Below are positions 9,396-18,340 of a stretch of 64,000 nucleotides of DNA, in pieces (the first letter of the stretch is position 1; each line of letters opens with the position of its first letter). The notes beneath the pieces are model-generated. The model was given only the letters and a program-made list of their open reading frames with translations. It was not told the origin of the DNA and ran no database searches. Location: NCBI GenBank assembly GCA_039105265.1, contig JAPFFF010000003.1, positions 248,001-312,000 of the forward strand. The letters run 5' to 3'. Origin of the DNA: Tritrichomonas musculus (Eukaryota; Parabasalia; Tritrichomonadida; Tritrichomonadidae). A program made the translations under genes and the position numbers.

Positions 9396-11111
9396 ATGAA
9401 TATATCCCAAGATGAATCCACGACATTAAATGTTTTTTTCAACTTTCTTGATTCAGTAGAACTTAAAGCAGTTCAAGATAATATATCAATTGAAGTGAAT
9501 AAAACAGGAGATCTTCATGGCGATGTAAACAATAGAATATCTGAGCTTGAAGAAGAGTTAATTGGACAAGAGCAAAAAGAAAAAGAGGTTATGGACCAAC
9601 TAGAACATGTTAAAACCGCCGCAATTCAAGAAATATCTGATTTAAAATCAAAAAGAAACGCTAAACTTAACATTCAAAAAGAAAAATTTGAAGAAGCAAT
9701 TAAAAAGCATCAAGATCTTTTAAAAGATTTATTAAAAAGAAAGGATGAACTATCAAAACAATATGAACAAATTGAAAAACAGGCTGAAACAATTAGAGCA
9801 GAAGCGCAAAAAAGAGATAAAAAAATAAGGGGGCAAGTCTCGCTTGCATATGCCCAACAAAAAGAATTAGCTATTACAAATGAACGAATTAGACAAAAAA
9901 AAATTATTGAAAAGAAAACTCAAGAAATCAAAGAATCAATAGTAAACAATGAATTGCAACCAAAGCTTCAAAATCAAATTGAAGAACAAAAACGGGAAAT
10001 AGAAGAACTAAAACAATCTCAACTTGAATCTCTTCAAAATGCAGAAAAAGAAGCAGAAAAACGTATTGAAATTGAAACTCGTAAACAAGTTGAAATTCTT
10101 GAAAAAGAAAGACAAACCGAATTTCAAATTATGAAACAAAATTTACAAAGGCAATTAGAAAAAGAAAGAGATTTACAAAATGCTGAACTTGAGAGATTAA
10201 AACTTAAGTTGGTTTGCGCAGAAAACGACAAAACAGAATCCATTCAAAACGCAAAAGAAGAAGCTGAAGCTCTAATTCAAGAAACAAGAGAAAAATGGAA
10301 AAGTGAAATTATTAAAGAACAATTAAAAGTTTCGCAAGAAATGAAAGATATTGAAGCACGAATTCAAAAAATGGCCGAAACTGCCAGAGATGAAGCCATA
10401 AAAGAAGCAGCAATTCGCGAAGAAAGAATTCATCAAGAACTCGAAGCTGAGACAAGACAAAAAAATGAAAAAAAATTGCAAATTGTTGTACAAAAGCTTG
10501 AAGAAGAGACAAATTCTATTAGAAAAAAGTTGTTAGAAGAAGCAGAAATCAGAATTAATGAAGCTCAGCAAGATGCCGCCAATAATCTTCAAAACCTCGA
10601 ATCTGAAAAAAATCAACAACAAGACGAAATAAATGAATTAACAAACCAGGTAGAAAATGAAAAAGCTTTATGCGCTAAAATGGAAAGTGATCATTCAAGT
10701 GTATTAAAGTTAATTGAAAATCAGAGACGGAAAAGAGATGAATTGATTGAAAACATCGCAATTTCAAAGAAAGAGCTCGATGTTGCAAAAGAAAACAAAA
10801 ATAAAAGGGATCAACAAAAATCAATTGCTAATTCTAATAAAAGAGAATTACTAAAAAACCAATTGAATGAAGCAAAAGAAGCTTTTGAAAAGCAAAAACT
10901 GATATGGAGTCAGGAACGAAGTCAATTAGATAAATCTAATAAGCAGGAATTAAGTACAGTTTCAAGAAAAGTTAAATCTCTCGTTGAAGGAAAAGAACAA
11001 GAAATAATGACATTAAAAGATCAAATATCAAATGCTGAACATAAACTTCGTGAAATTGAAAATTTATTTATGCAACAAAAAAAAGTTACTGAGAATGGAA
11101 AACGATTCTAA
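9396..11111 (+). CDS. Long coiled-coil protein, Glu/Lys/Gln-rich
   Basis: 571 residues, almost entirely heptad-type helix rich in Glu, Lys and Gln from about residue 40 to 560. Only the first about 40 residues (MNISQDESTTLNVFFNFLDS) are non-coiled and hydrophobic enough to form a small contact region. No transmembrane segment, motor head or signal peptide. Such proteins form filaments, spacers or tethers in the cytoskeleton, and trichomonads have many around the pelta-axostyle and basal bodies; a cytoskeletal role is inferred from composition only. Searches with this protein will hit many unrelated coiled coils, so similarity alone would not name it. Confidence 0.75.
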   Translation: MNISQDESTTLNVFFNFLDSVELKAVQDNISIEVNKTGDLHGDVNNRISELEEELIGQEQKEKEVMDQLEHVKTAAIQEISDLKSKRNAKLNIQKEKFEEAIKKHQDLLKDLLKRKDELSKQYEQIEKQAETIRAEAQKRDKKIRGQVSLAYAQQKELAITNERIRQKKIIEKKTQEIKESIVNNELQPKLQNQIEEQKREIEELKQSQLESLQNAEKEAEKRIEIETRKQVEILEKERQTEFQIMKQNLQRQLEKERDLQNAELERLKLKLVCAENDKTESIQNAKEEAEALIQETREKWKSEIIKEQLKVSQEMKDIEARIQKMAETARDEAIKEAAIREERIHQELEAETRQKNEKKLQIVVQKLEEETNSIRKKLLEEAEIRINEAQQDAANNLQNLESEKNQQQDEINELTNQVENEKALCAKMESDHSSVLKLIENQRRKRDELIENIAISKKELDVAKENKNKRDQQKSIANSNKRELLKNQLNEAKEAFEKQKLIWSQERSQLDKSNKQELSTVSRKVKSLVEGKEQEIMTLKDQISNAEHKLREIENLFMQQKKVTENGKRF

Positions 11112-11521
11112 TACCACTTTTTATCATTTCCTTTATTTTCAAGATTAATATTGTTTGTAAAATTATGTTTTTATTAGTGTATATAAAATTAAAATCACGA
11201 AATATTATTAATTAATAATTTTCCTAAGTAATATATTTGTGAAAATACTATTTCAACTTTTTTTCATCCATTTCAATGGTTTCATCTAAAAAAGTTGAAA
11301 CTTTTGAAGATTATTTCAATTTTTAATTGGAAATATAAAAATCTAATAACTTTTTAAATTCAAACAAATTTTTTATTATTCTGCCATTTTGATATTACAC
11401 AATAAAATATTTCAATTATTATTAGTTGAACTACCTATCACTACCATTCATCCAATTTTCTTAAACAATATTTTTTATTCACAATTTTCAATTTTTTGAA
11501 ATTTGATCTCACTTTAGAGAA
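11112..11521. other. Intergenic spacer
   Basis: About 410 bp AT-rich, no frame. The end holds the Inr candidate at 11509-11513. Confidence 0.45.
11509..11513 (+). promoter_or_regulatory. Candidate Inr (TCACT)
   Basis: TCACTTT with its A at 11511, 11 bases before the ATG at 11522. An exact match to the TCA-Py-T/A initiator and one of the clearest in the window. Confidence 0.5.
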
Positions 11522-12430
11522 ATGTCTTTAGAATCTATAAATCAATTAAAATTATCAGATGTATTGCCAATGATGCCTCCCCTTCCGCCAGACACAGATA
11601 ATGAAACAGGCGAAAAACTCTTTACGTTTAGAAAAAATATTTTTCAGAGAAGAGTTGACAAAGTGAATGAATATATGTTTGATTTTCATGAAATTTGGCC
11701 TTCAGCAAAACCAATTGAGCTTTTTATTGCTCTTGAACAAGCAAACGACGATATCAATTTGGTTACACAAAAAATTCAAGATTCTCAATTTTTACGCCAA
11801 ATTTCTTTAACACTATCATCACATGGCATAGGCAATTCAATGCCTCGAAAAAAGAGATCAGATTTTAAATATGATTTTGATGATGACGATGAAGAAGATG
11901 AGGATCTTGTTAAATGGTCATTTAAAGAAATCGAACTTCTTAAATCTCTTACAAAAGAACATGGAACAAAATTTTCAGAAATTTCAAGATACTTTAAAGG
12001 GAAAAATGCAAGGATGTGTAAAAAAATGTACGACCAAATTAAACTTGAAATCAGAAATGAAAATAAAAAAAGTCAATCAAAAACAAGAAAAAAAAGATTC
12101 AACATTGAATCGGTTACATTTGTAAAAGATGGATCACGATTCACTGTTGGACAACACTTCTTGAAGTTTAGTGAAAAGGAAAGCTTAAATCCTATACCAG
12201 GCTCAATAGATCAGCTTACTCTTCAACCAATGCGATTACCAACTTTATCACCAGATGGATATGTATTAGACTATGACACATGGATGAAGTTACTTAAAGA
12301 ACAAAAGGTTAATCCATTTACACAAAATCATATTAAATCAATGAGAGAATTGATTATTTTAACAATTGATAATTTTGATTCTTATAAAGATAAAATAGTT
12401 AATTTGGAACAAATCAAGTCAAATGATTGA
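11522..12430 (+). CDS. CUE-like / SANT (Myb-like) / U-box-like protein
   Basis: 302 residues with three apparent modules. Residues about 56-96 (WPSAKPIELFIALEQANDDI) resemble a CUE/UBA-type three-helix ubiquitin-binding fold: P at the start, an A-L-E-x-x-N-x-D-I helix. After a basic and then strongly acidic linker (112-130), residues 130-176 (KWSFKEIELLKSLTKEHGTK, ISRYFKGKNARMCKKMY) form a SANT/Myb-like helix-turn-helix with the expected aromatic spacing. Residues about 223-283 (PIPGSIDQLTLQPMRLPTL, SPDGYVLDYDTWMKLLKE, NPFTQNHI) follow the U-box pattern D-x-L-T-x-x-x-M-x-x-P then a G-x-x-x-D loop and N-P-F-T, without RING cysteines. If right, it could be a chromatin-linked ubiquitin ligase. 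Module calls are pattern-based; SANT is the firmest. Confidence 0.65.
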   Translation: MSLESINQLKLSDVLPMMPPLPPDTDNETGEKLFTFRKNIFQRRVDKVNEYMFDFHEIWPSAKPIELFIALEQANDDINLVTQKIQDSQFLRQISLTLSSHGIGNSMPRKKRSDFKYDFDDDDEEDEDLVKWSFKEIELLKSLTKEHGTKFSEISRYFKGKNARMCKKMYDQIKLEIRNENKKSQSKTRKKRFNIESVTFVKDGSRFTVGQHFLKFSEKESLNPIPGSIDQLTLQPMRLPTLSPDGYVLDYDTWMKLLKEQKVNPFTQNHIKSMRELIILTIDNFDSYKDKIVNLEQIKSND

Positions 12431-12773
12431 ATCATTTTTGTCGTATTAACAAATGAATTCTATCTTTGATTTTCTATTATTCATTTTTATTTTAGTTTAA
12501 TCAAGCTAGTATGTTATTATATAAAAATCATCGATTAAATTTTTTGATTGTATATCGAAAATTGTTGCATACTCTAAAAAATAATATATTATATTTCATG
12601 AAGCCTAAAAGAAAAACTAGATTATTAAAATAGAAAGCTAAGCTATTTTTTTAAATAGCCGAATTAGTTGCTGCGATGAATCACATTCTTTTGAAACTTT
12701 TTCTTTGTTGATTTTAATTTTGAATACGAAGTAATCAACTTTTTGAAAACACGGATTTTAAAAATACAAATAT
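12431..12773. other. Intergenic spacer
   Basis: 343 bp AT-rich, nothing recognised. Confidence 0.45.
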
Positions 12774-14348
12774 ATGAGCCATCCATTTTGCGTCCCTGAA
12801 AAAATCAGGCCATATTATTTTGCTGAAAATGGAAAGTATAGGGACCTAGGACAACCAATAACAGTACAAGATTTTACTCTTTGGGCTCAATTATCATCTC
12901 TTGATACAATTACTTCACCAGTCACAGTTTTTGCAACAAAATCGCCTGGATCATCAGCATTTATGTATAGAATTGATTTTGACTCAGCACCACCAGAACA
13001 ATTTGAGGTATCTGAAGAATCTGGAATGCGTATCTTTTATATTTCGCCTGAACATTTTCTACAACTTGAAGCATCTCACCCATGTGTACCAGTTCCTCGG
13101 AATAACTGGGAAGAATGTTCTTTACGTTTTCATGCTCTAGCTGCCTTTTATCGTCTTAATGTAATACCTTCATTATCACTATCATTATTCGAAAGAGAAG
13201 ATTTATTTGACTATGTTTGCAATATTTTTTATGACAAATATAGAGTGGGACCTCCACTTTGCGAAGCATTGTTTGATTTATTTTCAAATCTATTATTTGC
13301 TTTGGAATTTTTTGGCTTTGCTATTCCATCTAATATAAAAGAAGAAACATCAATCAGAGCTACCAAAAACTTTGTTGAAAAACTTTTGCTAGACCAAATA
13401 GCTGATTCTTCACCAAATAAAAACAAAAACAATAACAATAGTTCAGACAAATCGATTTTTGAAAATGTTGGATGTTTTGCATTTTCAGAAATAAAATATG
13501 CTATTTCAAATTATCATAATGCATGCTTTCCTAACAGACAAAAAGAGACAGGGCTTTCACCAGATATTCTTGATTACTCTTCATATTCAAATCTTCTTAA
13601 AACTCTCAATTTTGTTCGACATTCCTTAGTCAAAATGAACATGATGCCAGATGAACTTTCATCACGAGATGGACTTATTTTAGCAGTTAATAATTTCCAA
13701 CAGAAACATGGACTTCCAATAGGAAGTTGTGATTTATTTACAATCAGACATATTTGGAATGCTTCTATGCCAAATGAATGTGATCTCTTTGCATTATGTC
13801 GTTTGAGTGGAATAAAAATTATTGAACCTAAAGCGCCAATCTATACAAAAACATTACGCCAAATAGATATAAATAAAGTAATAAAAGATGACATCGGCCG
13901 AGAAATTCATTATGAAGGGAATAATGATGATTCTGATCAATTAAAGGTTGGATCAGTTGGAATTATTATTAATCAAATTCTTGAACAAGTTAAAGACAGA
14001 AGTGAAGCCCCTCAATGGATGATCGATGAAGCAAGAGTTTCAATTGAAATGCAGATTAATCGAATTAATAAGGCTGTTGCTAATGCTAAAGAAATTGATA
14101 AAAATGTTTCTGAAATAGAAGAGAGATTAGATCAAACTTGCCGTCAGAATAAGGAATCTGCTCAGATGTTTGAAGAAACTGCCAATTTACTTGATAATAT
14201 TTTAAATGAACATGTTTCAATGAAAAAAGAATTTGTGGAAATTAAAAAGAGAATTGATCAAGAAAGGCAAGGCAACAAATTACTACTTTTTTGCGTGATT
14301 ATTTTGGCTATTTTTGTTATATATCACTTTTTTGACAATCAAAAATAA
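12774..14348 (+). CDS. Tail-anchored membrane protein with coiled coil, function unknown
   Basis: 524 residues, not recognised. The N-terminal about 200 residues are globular (HPFCVPEKIRPYYFAENGKY, WEECSLRFHALAAFYRLNV). A Lys/Asn/Ser-rich low-complexity insert lies near residues 213-224. A helical region around 285-335 ends in VNNFQQKHGLPIG...IRHIWNA, which faintly resembles the FQ-x-x-x-G-L motif of peptidoglycan-binding-like three-helix repeats; I give this little weight. Residues about 410-500 are coiled coil and a single hydrophobic helix (LLLFCVIILAIFVIYHFF) with a five-residue tail ends the protein. The layout suits post-translational insertion into ER, Golgi or hydrogenosome membranes with the bulk in the cytosol, as in SNARE-like or tethering proteins. 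Confidence 0.7.
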   Translation: MSHPFCVPEKIRPYYFAENGKYRDLGQPITVQDFTLWAQLSSLDTITSPVTVFATKSPGSSAFMYRIDFDSAPPEQFEVSEESGMRIFYISPEHFLQLEASHPCVPVPRNNWEECSLRFHALAAFYRLNVIPSLSLSLFEREDLFDYVCNIFYDKYRVGPPLCEALFDLFSNLLFALEFFGFAIPSNIKEETSIRATKNFVEKLLLDQIADSSPNKNKNNNNSSDKSIFENVGCFAFSEIKYAISNYHNACFPNRQKETGLSPDILDYSSYSNLLKTLNFVRHSLVKMNMMPDELSSRDGLILAVNNFQQKHGLPIGSCDLFTIRHIWNASMPNECDLFALCRLSGIKIIEPKAPIYTKTLRQIDINKVIKDDIGREIHYEGNNDDSDQLKVGSVGIIINQILEQVKDRSEAPQWMIDEARVSIEMQINRINKAVANAKEIDKNVSEIEERLDQTCRQNKESAQMFEETANLLDNILNEHVSMKKEFVEIKKRIDQERQGNKLLLFCVIILAIFVIYHFFDNQK

Positions 14349-14598
14349 CTTTGTTTTGCTCATTAATCGTTTATTTTTGTTCGTTATTCTTGTGTTAATA
14401 CAATAAAGTTTAATGTTACTCATATTTTTTTTTTTAAATGAGAATAATATTTTTACCAAACATTTAAAGCTTAGATCGAATAATATATAAAATATTAAGG
14501 ATACAATATAATATTAACATGAAAACAAGTCATAAAAAGAAAATTATTAAACGAATATATATTTATTATAATCTTTACAAAAAAAAAACTGGCTGAAT

Positions 14599-16443
14599 TT
14601 ATTCACTATAAACATCACTTGTTTTCCAATTTTCAATCAAACAATATAAAAAGCGGGAAGTAGAATCAATCAATCTAGAATTTTTCTTCAAGTCTTCAGT
14701 ATTAGTAACATCTCTGGTTACACACTTGGCAAATGATTTGGAGAGCTTATTTCCATCCATAAATGTAAATTCTTTGAACGTTGCAAGCTCTTGTAAAAAG
14801 CCAATAAGATACATAAGTGTATCCTTATTCTCATTAGGTAATAAGTTAGCAATTTGAATGCATTTGAACCATTCAAGTTGTGGATCTAATTTCTCTTTAA
14901 CAACTTTAAGTGGTATAAGAGGCTCTTGAAGATTTTTGAGGAAATATTTCAGGATTGATGCGATTATGTAAACATCATTGATGTTTGAATCTAACTTTCC
15001 TGTTACATTTAAAAAATAAATGGCTCTAAGCTTTTCTGATTTACTGGGACATTTTGTTAAAAAAATATTTTGGGTATGAAAAGCATTTGCTTCTTTTAAT
15101 TTATCAATTAAATTTAACAAAATTTTAGGAACATATAAAATTTCCTCATCTTTGTCTTCTAGTTCAATGCTTAATGTACCATTATCATTAAAATTATTAT
15201 AAGTGTTATAAAAAGAGCTTGAGCTAATGTTAAAATTTAAACTTTGATTGAAAGTATTGCTTAATAGAAAATTAGAGCTTCCTGTATTGGTAATACTATC
15301 ATTAAAGTTAGTTGTTCTAAGAGAGATAGTAGAAAGATCACGATGGGCAGTTAATGTCAAATTTGCTGAAGTTGTTGGCTGTGCAAGTAAATTTATCATG
15401 CTTCTTCCAGATGATTGTTGAATTTTGGCAAGATTTTTATGAGCACGATTGAAAAAGCGTTCTTTATAAATTATCTCAGCAAGAGAAACGCCAAAAAGCT
15501 GCCTTGAAGTTTGACATTGTGAAAAATATTCTTGAGGATTATCTGAGCTATATTGAATATTGATTGTATTCCTTATGCATGAGAGCCTAAATAGACAAAG
15601 CATTGCATAATTAACTATTTCATGAGAAATATTTGGGGTACTTGCAACTATTGTAACATATGAACGCAGCACACGAACAATATTAAATGATTCAACGCTT
15701 TCCTCATGCAAGTCGTACTTCGAAATTATAATTAAAAGAAGACGCCAAGCAATTTTAATGTTATTTGTTAAATCTTTGCTATTCGTCTCGATAATAAGGA
15801 AGACGACAATTTCGGAAAGAAGTGAAAGATTACCATCTAAAATACGAAAAATAGAAAAAATACGCGAGTAATCAGAATGTTCTGATTTGTAAATAAAACC
15901 TCGGCATGATTTTGCAAGATTTACAGCTAAATTTGAAAGCTTTGTTGATTTAAGTATTGGACCACGAAGCGTTTTTGGCCCAGGTAGAAAAATATCATCG
16001 ATTTCTAGCTTTTTTCCTTTCTTTACACCTTTTTCATAAAAATTGTTTAAATTCATTGATTGCTTCAAATAATTAAACAAAGTTTGGCAATCCATTAACA
16101 GAAAAAGATCTGATGGAAAAAATGGAACTTTCATGAATGATAGAGGAACTTGACCACCTTTTTCAAAAAGAAATGGATAAATTTTTGTATCATTATCGTC
16201 TTTTTTTTTATCAGCATTGAGATTGATAATCGTTTTTGGACGAAAAATTGTAGTTGAAGCATAAATACTGCGTCCTTCACCACAAAAATCTTGAATTTTG
16301 GGTGGAGGATGATACATTCCTTCATTCGGTTCAAAAATCTTATATTGCGGATCATAACCCCATTTTGTTTCGCCGGTATCAACGTAATGATAATATGGAA
16401 TAGAAGTTCCAATTGTACGAAATTGATAACATATATTTTTCAT
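14599..16443 (-). CDS. WW-like / MyTH4 / RhoGAP protein (Vilse/ARHGAP39-like), arginine finger absent
   Basis: 614 residues. An N-terminal WW-like half-motif (PYYHYVDTGETKWGYDP, 16-32) has the Tyr-Tyr strand and final Trp but not the usual first Trp. Residues about 150-330 (PGPKTLRGPILKS, IKIAWRLLLIIISKY) fit a MyTH4 domain as found beside RhoGAP in Vilse/ARHGAP39. After a Ser/Thr/Asn-rich linker (about 350-430), residues 435-614 are RhoGAP: VPKILLNLIDKL, INDVYIIASILKYFLKNL then QEPLIP. The arginine finger motif GIFR is NIFL here (Leu462), and the conserved N-L-A helix reads KSFAKCV, so the catalytic Arg and Asn both seem lost. It may bind Rho-type GTPases without stimulating hydrolysis. It converges on the tail-anchored gene and lies head-to-tail with tubulin cofactor B. 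Confidence 0.75.
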   Translation of the reverse strand: MKNICYQFRTIGTSIPYYHYVDTGETKWGYDPQYKIFEPNEGMYHPPPKIQDFCGEGRSIYASTTIFRPKTIINLNADKKKDDNDTKIYPFLFEKGGQVPLSFMKVPFFPSDLFLLMDCQTLFNYLKQSMNLNNFYEKGVKKGKKLEIDDIFLPGPKTLRGPILKSTKLSNLAVNLAKSCRGFIYKSEHSDYSRIFSIFRILDGNLSLLSEIVVFLIIETNSKDLTNNIKIAWRLLLIIISKYDLHEESVESFNIVRVLRSYVTIVASTPNISHEIVNYAMLCLFRLSCIRNTINIQYSSDNPQEYFSQCQTSRQLFGVSLAEIIYKERFFNRAHKNLAKIQQSSGRSMINLLAQPTTSANLTLTAHRDLSTISLRTTNFNDSITNTGSSNFLLSNTFNQSLNFNISSSSFYNTYNNFNDNGTLSIELEDKDEEILYVPKILLNLIDKLKEANAFHTQNIFLTKCPSKSEKLRAIYFLNVTGKLDSNINDVYIIASILKYFLKNLQEPLIPLKVVKEKLDPQLEWFKCIQIANLLPNENKDTLMYLIGFLQELATFKEFTFMDGNKLSKSFAKCVTRDVTNTEDLKKNSRLIDSTSRFLYCLIENWKTSDVYSE

Positions 16444-16559
16444 CTTTTATGTTTTATGTTTTATTTAACGTTTTTGTATTATTTCAAAATATATTCAAAA
16501 TAATAAAAGAAATAGAGATAACATAGTATGCATAAATAATAATATGACTTTATTTTAAA

Positions 16560-17225
16560 TTATAATTCATCTTCAAGTTCAGCTTCCCAATCAATTGGTG
16601 GGTAATCACCAACTTTAATTTTGGAAGCTCTTAAAAATACACCATAATTATCATCACATTCAAAATACTTTTTTCCTTTTAATGAACCGTTGTTTGTTCC
16701 AAAAGGTTCATCAAGTTCGACTCCTATCCAATATCCTTTAGATCCAGCTGTAGTTCCGATGAATTTAACAGTTCCGCGATGATGAGAATGGTCATTAAGC
16801 TCGACTTCACAACGATTTCCTATTTCCACTCCTTCTGGAGGTGAATCAGATGCTGATTTAACTTCACCTTTGACAGGAATGCCATGCTGACGTTTCCATT
16901 CTCTAAAAGTACCTTTTCTTTGATCGTAGTCCTCATCAGTAATTTCATACTTTTGAACCTTTGAGACATCATTAAGATCACCATACTCCGACTGGCCTGA
17001 AATTTCAATATTAATGACTTTTGAGCCACTGGCTGCCAATTGATCTAATGTTTGCTGCTCATCATCAACTAAAACACCATTGACTTTAATTTTCATAGAT
17101 GATTGTGTAAAACCTGACATAGCATAAAGACGCTCTCTAAGCGATTGAATAGTTGTGTTTCCCGACATTTCGAGCTGATTTGCCAGTGTTGAATTTGCTG
17201 ATACATTGACTGTGTATGTATTCAT
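16560..17225 (-). CDS. TBCB: Tubulin-folding cofactor B (Ubl + CAP-Gly)
   Basis: 221 residues, near the usual 240. An N-terminal ubiquitin-like domain (about 1-78), a linker with the family's acidic/aromatic segment (VQKYEITDEDYDQRKGTFREW, here split for length as EDYDQRKGTF), then a CAP-Gly domain at about 134-208 (GNRCEVEL, HHRGTVKFIG, GYWIGVELDEPFG, GKKYFEC). The signature GKNDG tubulin-tail-binding loop reads GTNNG. The protein ends VGDYPP...EDEL, comparable to the C-terminal acidic D-E-I/M tail of TBCB that docks on the CAP-Gly domain of cofactor E. It acts in the cytosol in alpha-tubulin folding and in dimer disassembly with TBCE. Identification is firm from domain order and length. Confidence 0.92.
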   Translation of the reverse strand: MNTYTVNVSANSTLANQLEMSGNTTIQSLRERLYAMSGFTQSSMKIKVNGVLVDDEQQTLDQLAASGSKVINIEISGQSEYGDLNDVSKVQKYEITDEDYDQRKGTFREWKRQHGIPVKGEVKSASDSPPEGVEIGNRCEVELNDHSHHRGTVKFIGTTAGSKGYWIGVELDEPFGTNNGSLKGKKYFECDDNYGVFLRASKIKVGDYPPIDWEAELEDEL

Positions 17226-17514
17226 TAATAAATTGAATTAATAAACGAACAAATACTCAGACAAATAACGACTTAATTTTTCTGTTTCAATTTGAAAAAT
17301 AACGTTTTTTGCAAAAGCTTTTCATATTCATTCATGTCATGGTAGATCCCGTTATATGCATTTTTGAATAGAGATGGAGGTATAATCAAATATTCAACGT
17401 GTATAATGTTTTTTTTATTAAAAAAGCATATAAAGAAATATTATATACATTTTGGTGTAAGCATTCTAATGCTAAATAAAATTTGTAATAAAATAAAACT
17501 GAATATATAATTTA

Positions 17515-18282
17515 TTATACATATTGTATTGATTTTCTTCTAATCTGATCGTAAATAGCATTTAATTTTTCTTCAACTGTCGTGCAACAATTTGTTATCC
17601 ATTGTAGAGAGTCTAGATGACAATTAGAAATTTGTACAACTTTATCAATATCTGATAACGAAGTTTGGAAATCATTATTTTCTGTATTTTCAACAATTTT
17701 TTTTAGTTCAGATTCCATTCGATTATAGTCTTCACCAAGTTTTCTTGCTTTACGATAAAGCTTTGCTCTTTGATCATTTGAAATAACTGAATCCTCAGAA
17801 GATGTTTTTTCTTTAAGAGTTTTTATGAAATTTTCTTGTTCTGTAAGTACAGAAATAGCAGATGCTAATAGTTCTTTTTGGGTTGTATCGATAGCATTAA
17901 CTTGCTCTTCAAGAAACTCCAATTGGTCAAGCAAATCATAAATAGAACGATCCCAACGAGCTATTTGGCTTGCTTGCGTTTGAAATTGTCTGGCTTGTTG
18001 CTCAAGTTGAGATTCCATAGATTCAATAATTTCCTTGACTTTTTTATTTTTAAGTTCAGGCGGGATTACAACATTTTCAGGCGTTTTTGAAGTAGTGGAT
18101 GTTGAGCTGGTCTTATTTGTGTTAAAATTCCAATTAAAAGGAGTGCTTTGAGCAGTGGTCGATGTAGTTGTCGTCGAAGTTGTTGTTGATGTTGACGGCG
18201 TTGTTGTTGTTGACGGCGTTGTTGACGTAGAGGCTTTATTATCTGTTTTTCCAAAATTGCTGAAATTAAAATTGAAATTCAT
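17515..18282 (-). CDS. Nsp1/Nup62-type nucleoporin
   Basis: 255 residues. Residues 1-65 are Thr/Ser/Asn-rich with Phe-Asn and one Phe-Gly (MNFNFNFSNFGKT, FNWNFNTNK), a reduced FG-type domain. From about 72 onward the protein is an Nsp1_C-like helical coiled coil (VIPPELKNKKVKEIIESME, ARWDRSIYDLLDQLEFLEEQ), matching the Nup62 C-terminal region, which in other eukaryotes trimerises with Nup54 and Nup58 in the central transport channel. It is short for the family (Nup62 is about 520 residues) because the FG region is small. A candidate Inr lies four bases before the ATG, and the Ubl-array gene starts divergently 58 bp away. Confidence 0.82.
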   Translation of the reverse strand: MNFNFNFSNFGKTDNKASTSTTPSTTTTPSTSTTTSTTTTSTTAQSTPFNWNFNTNKTSSTSTTSKTPENVVIPPELKNKKVKEIIESMESQLEQQARQFQTQASQIARWDRSIYDLLDQLEFLEEQVNAIDTTQKELLASAISVLTEQENFIKTLKEKTSSEDSVISNDQRAKLYRKARKLGEDYNRMESELKKIVENTENNDFQTSLSDIDKVVQISNCHLDSLQWITNCCTTVEEKLNAIYDQIRRKSIQYV

Positions 18283-18283
18283 T

Positions 18284-18288
18284 AATGA
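18284..18288 (-). promoter_or_regulatory. Candidate Inr (TCATT) for the nucleoporin gene
   Basis: Minus-strand TCATTA with its A four bases before the ATG at 18282, in keeping with very short trichomonad 5' leaders. Confidence 0.35.
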
Positions 18289-18340
18289 AATTAAAAATAA
18301 AATAAACTATTGAATTAAAAAAAAAAATCATTAAAAATAG

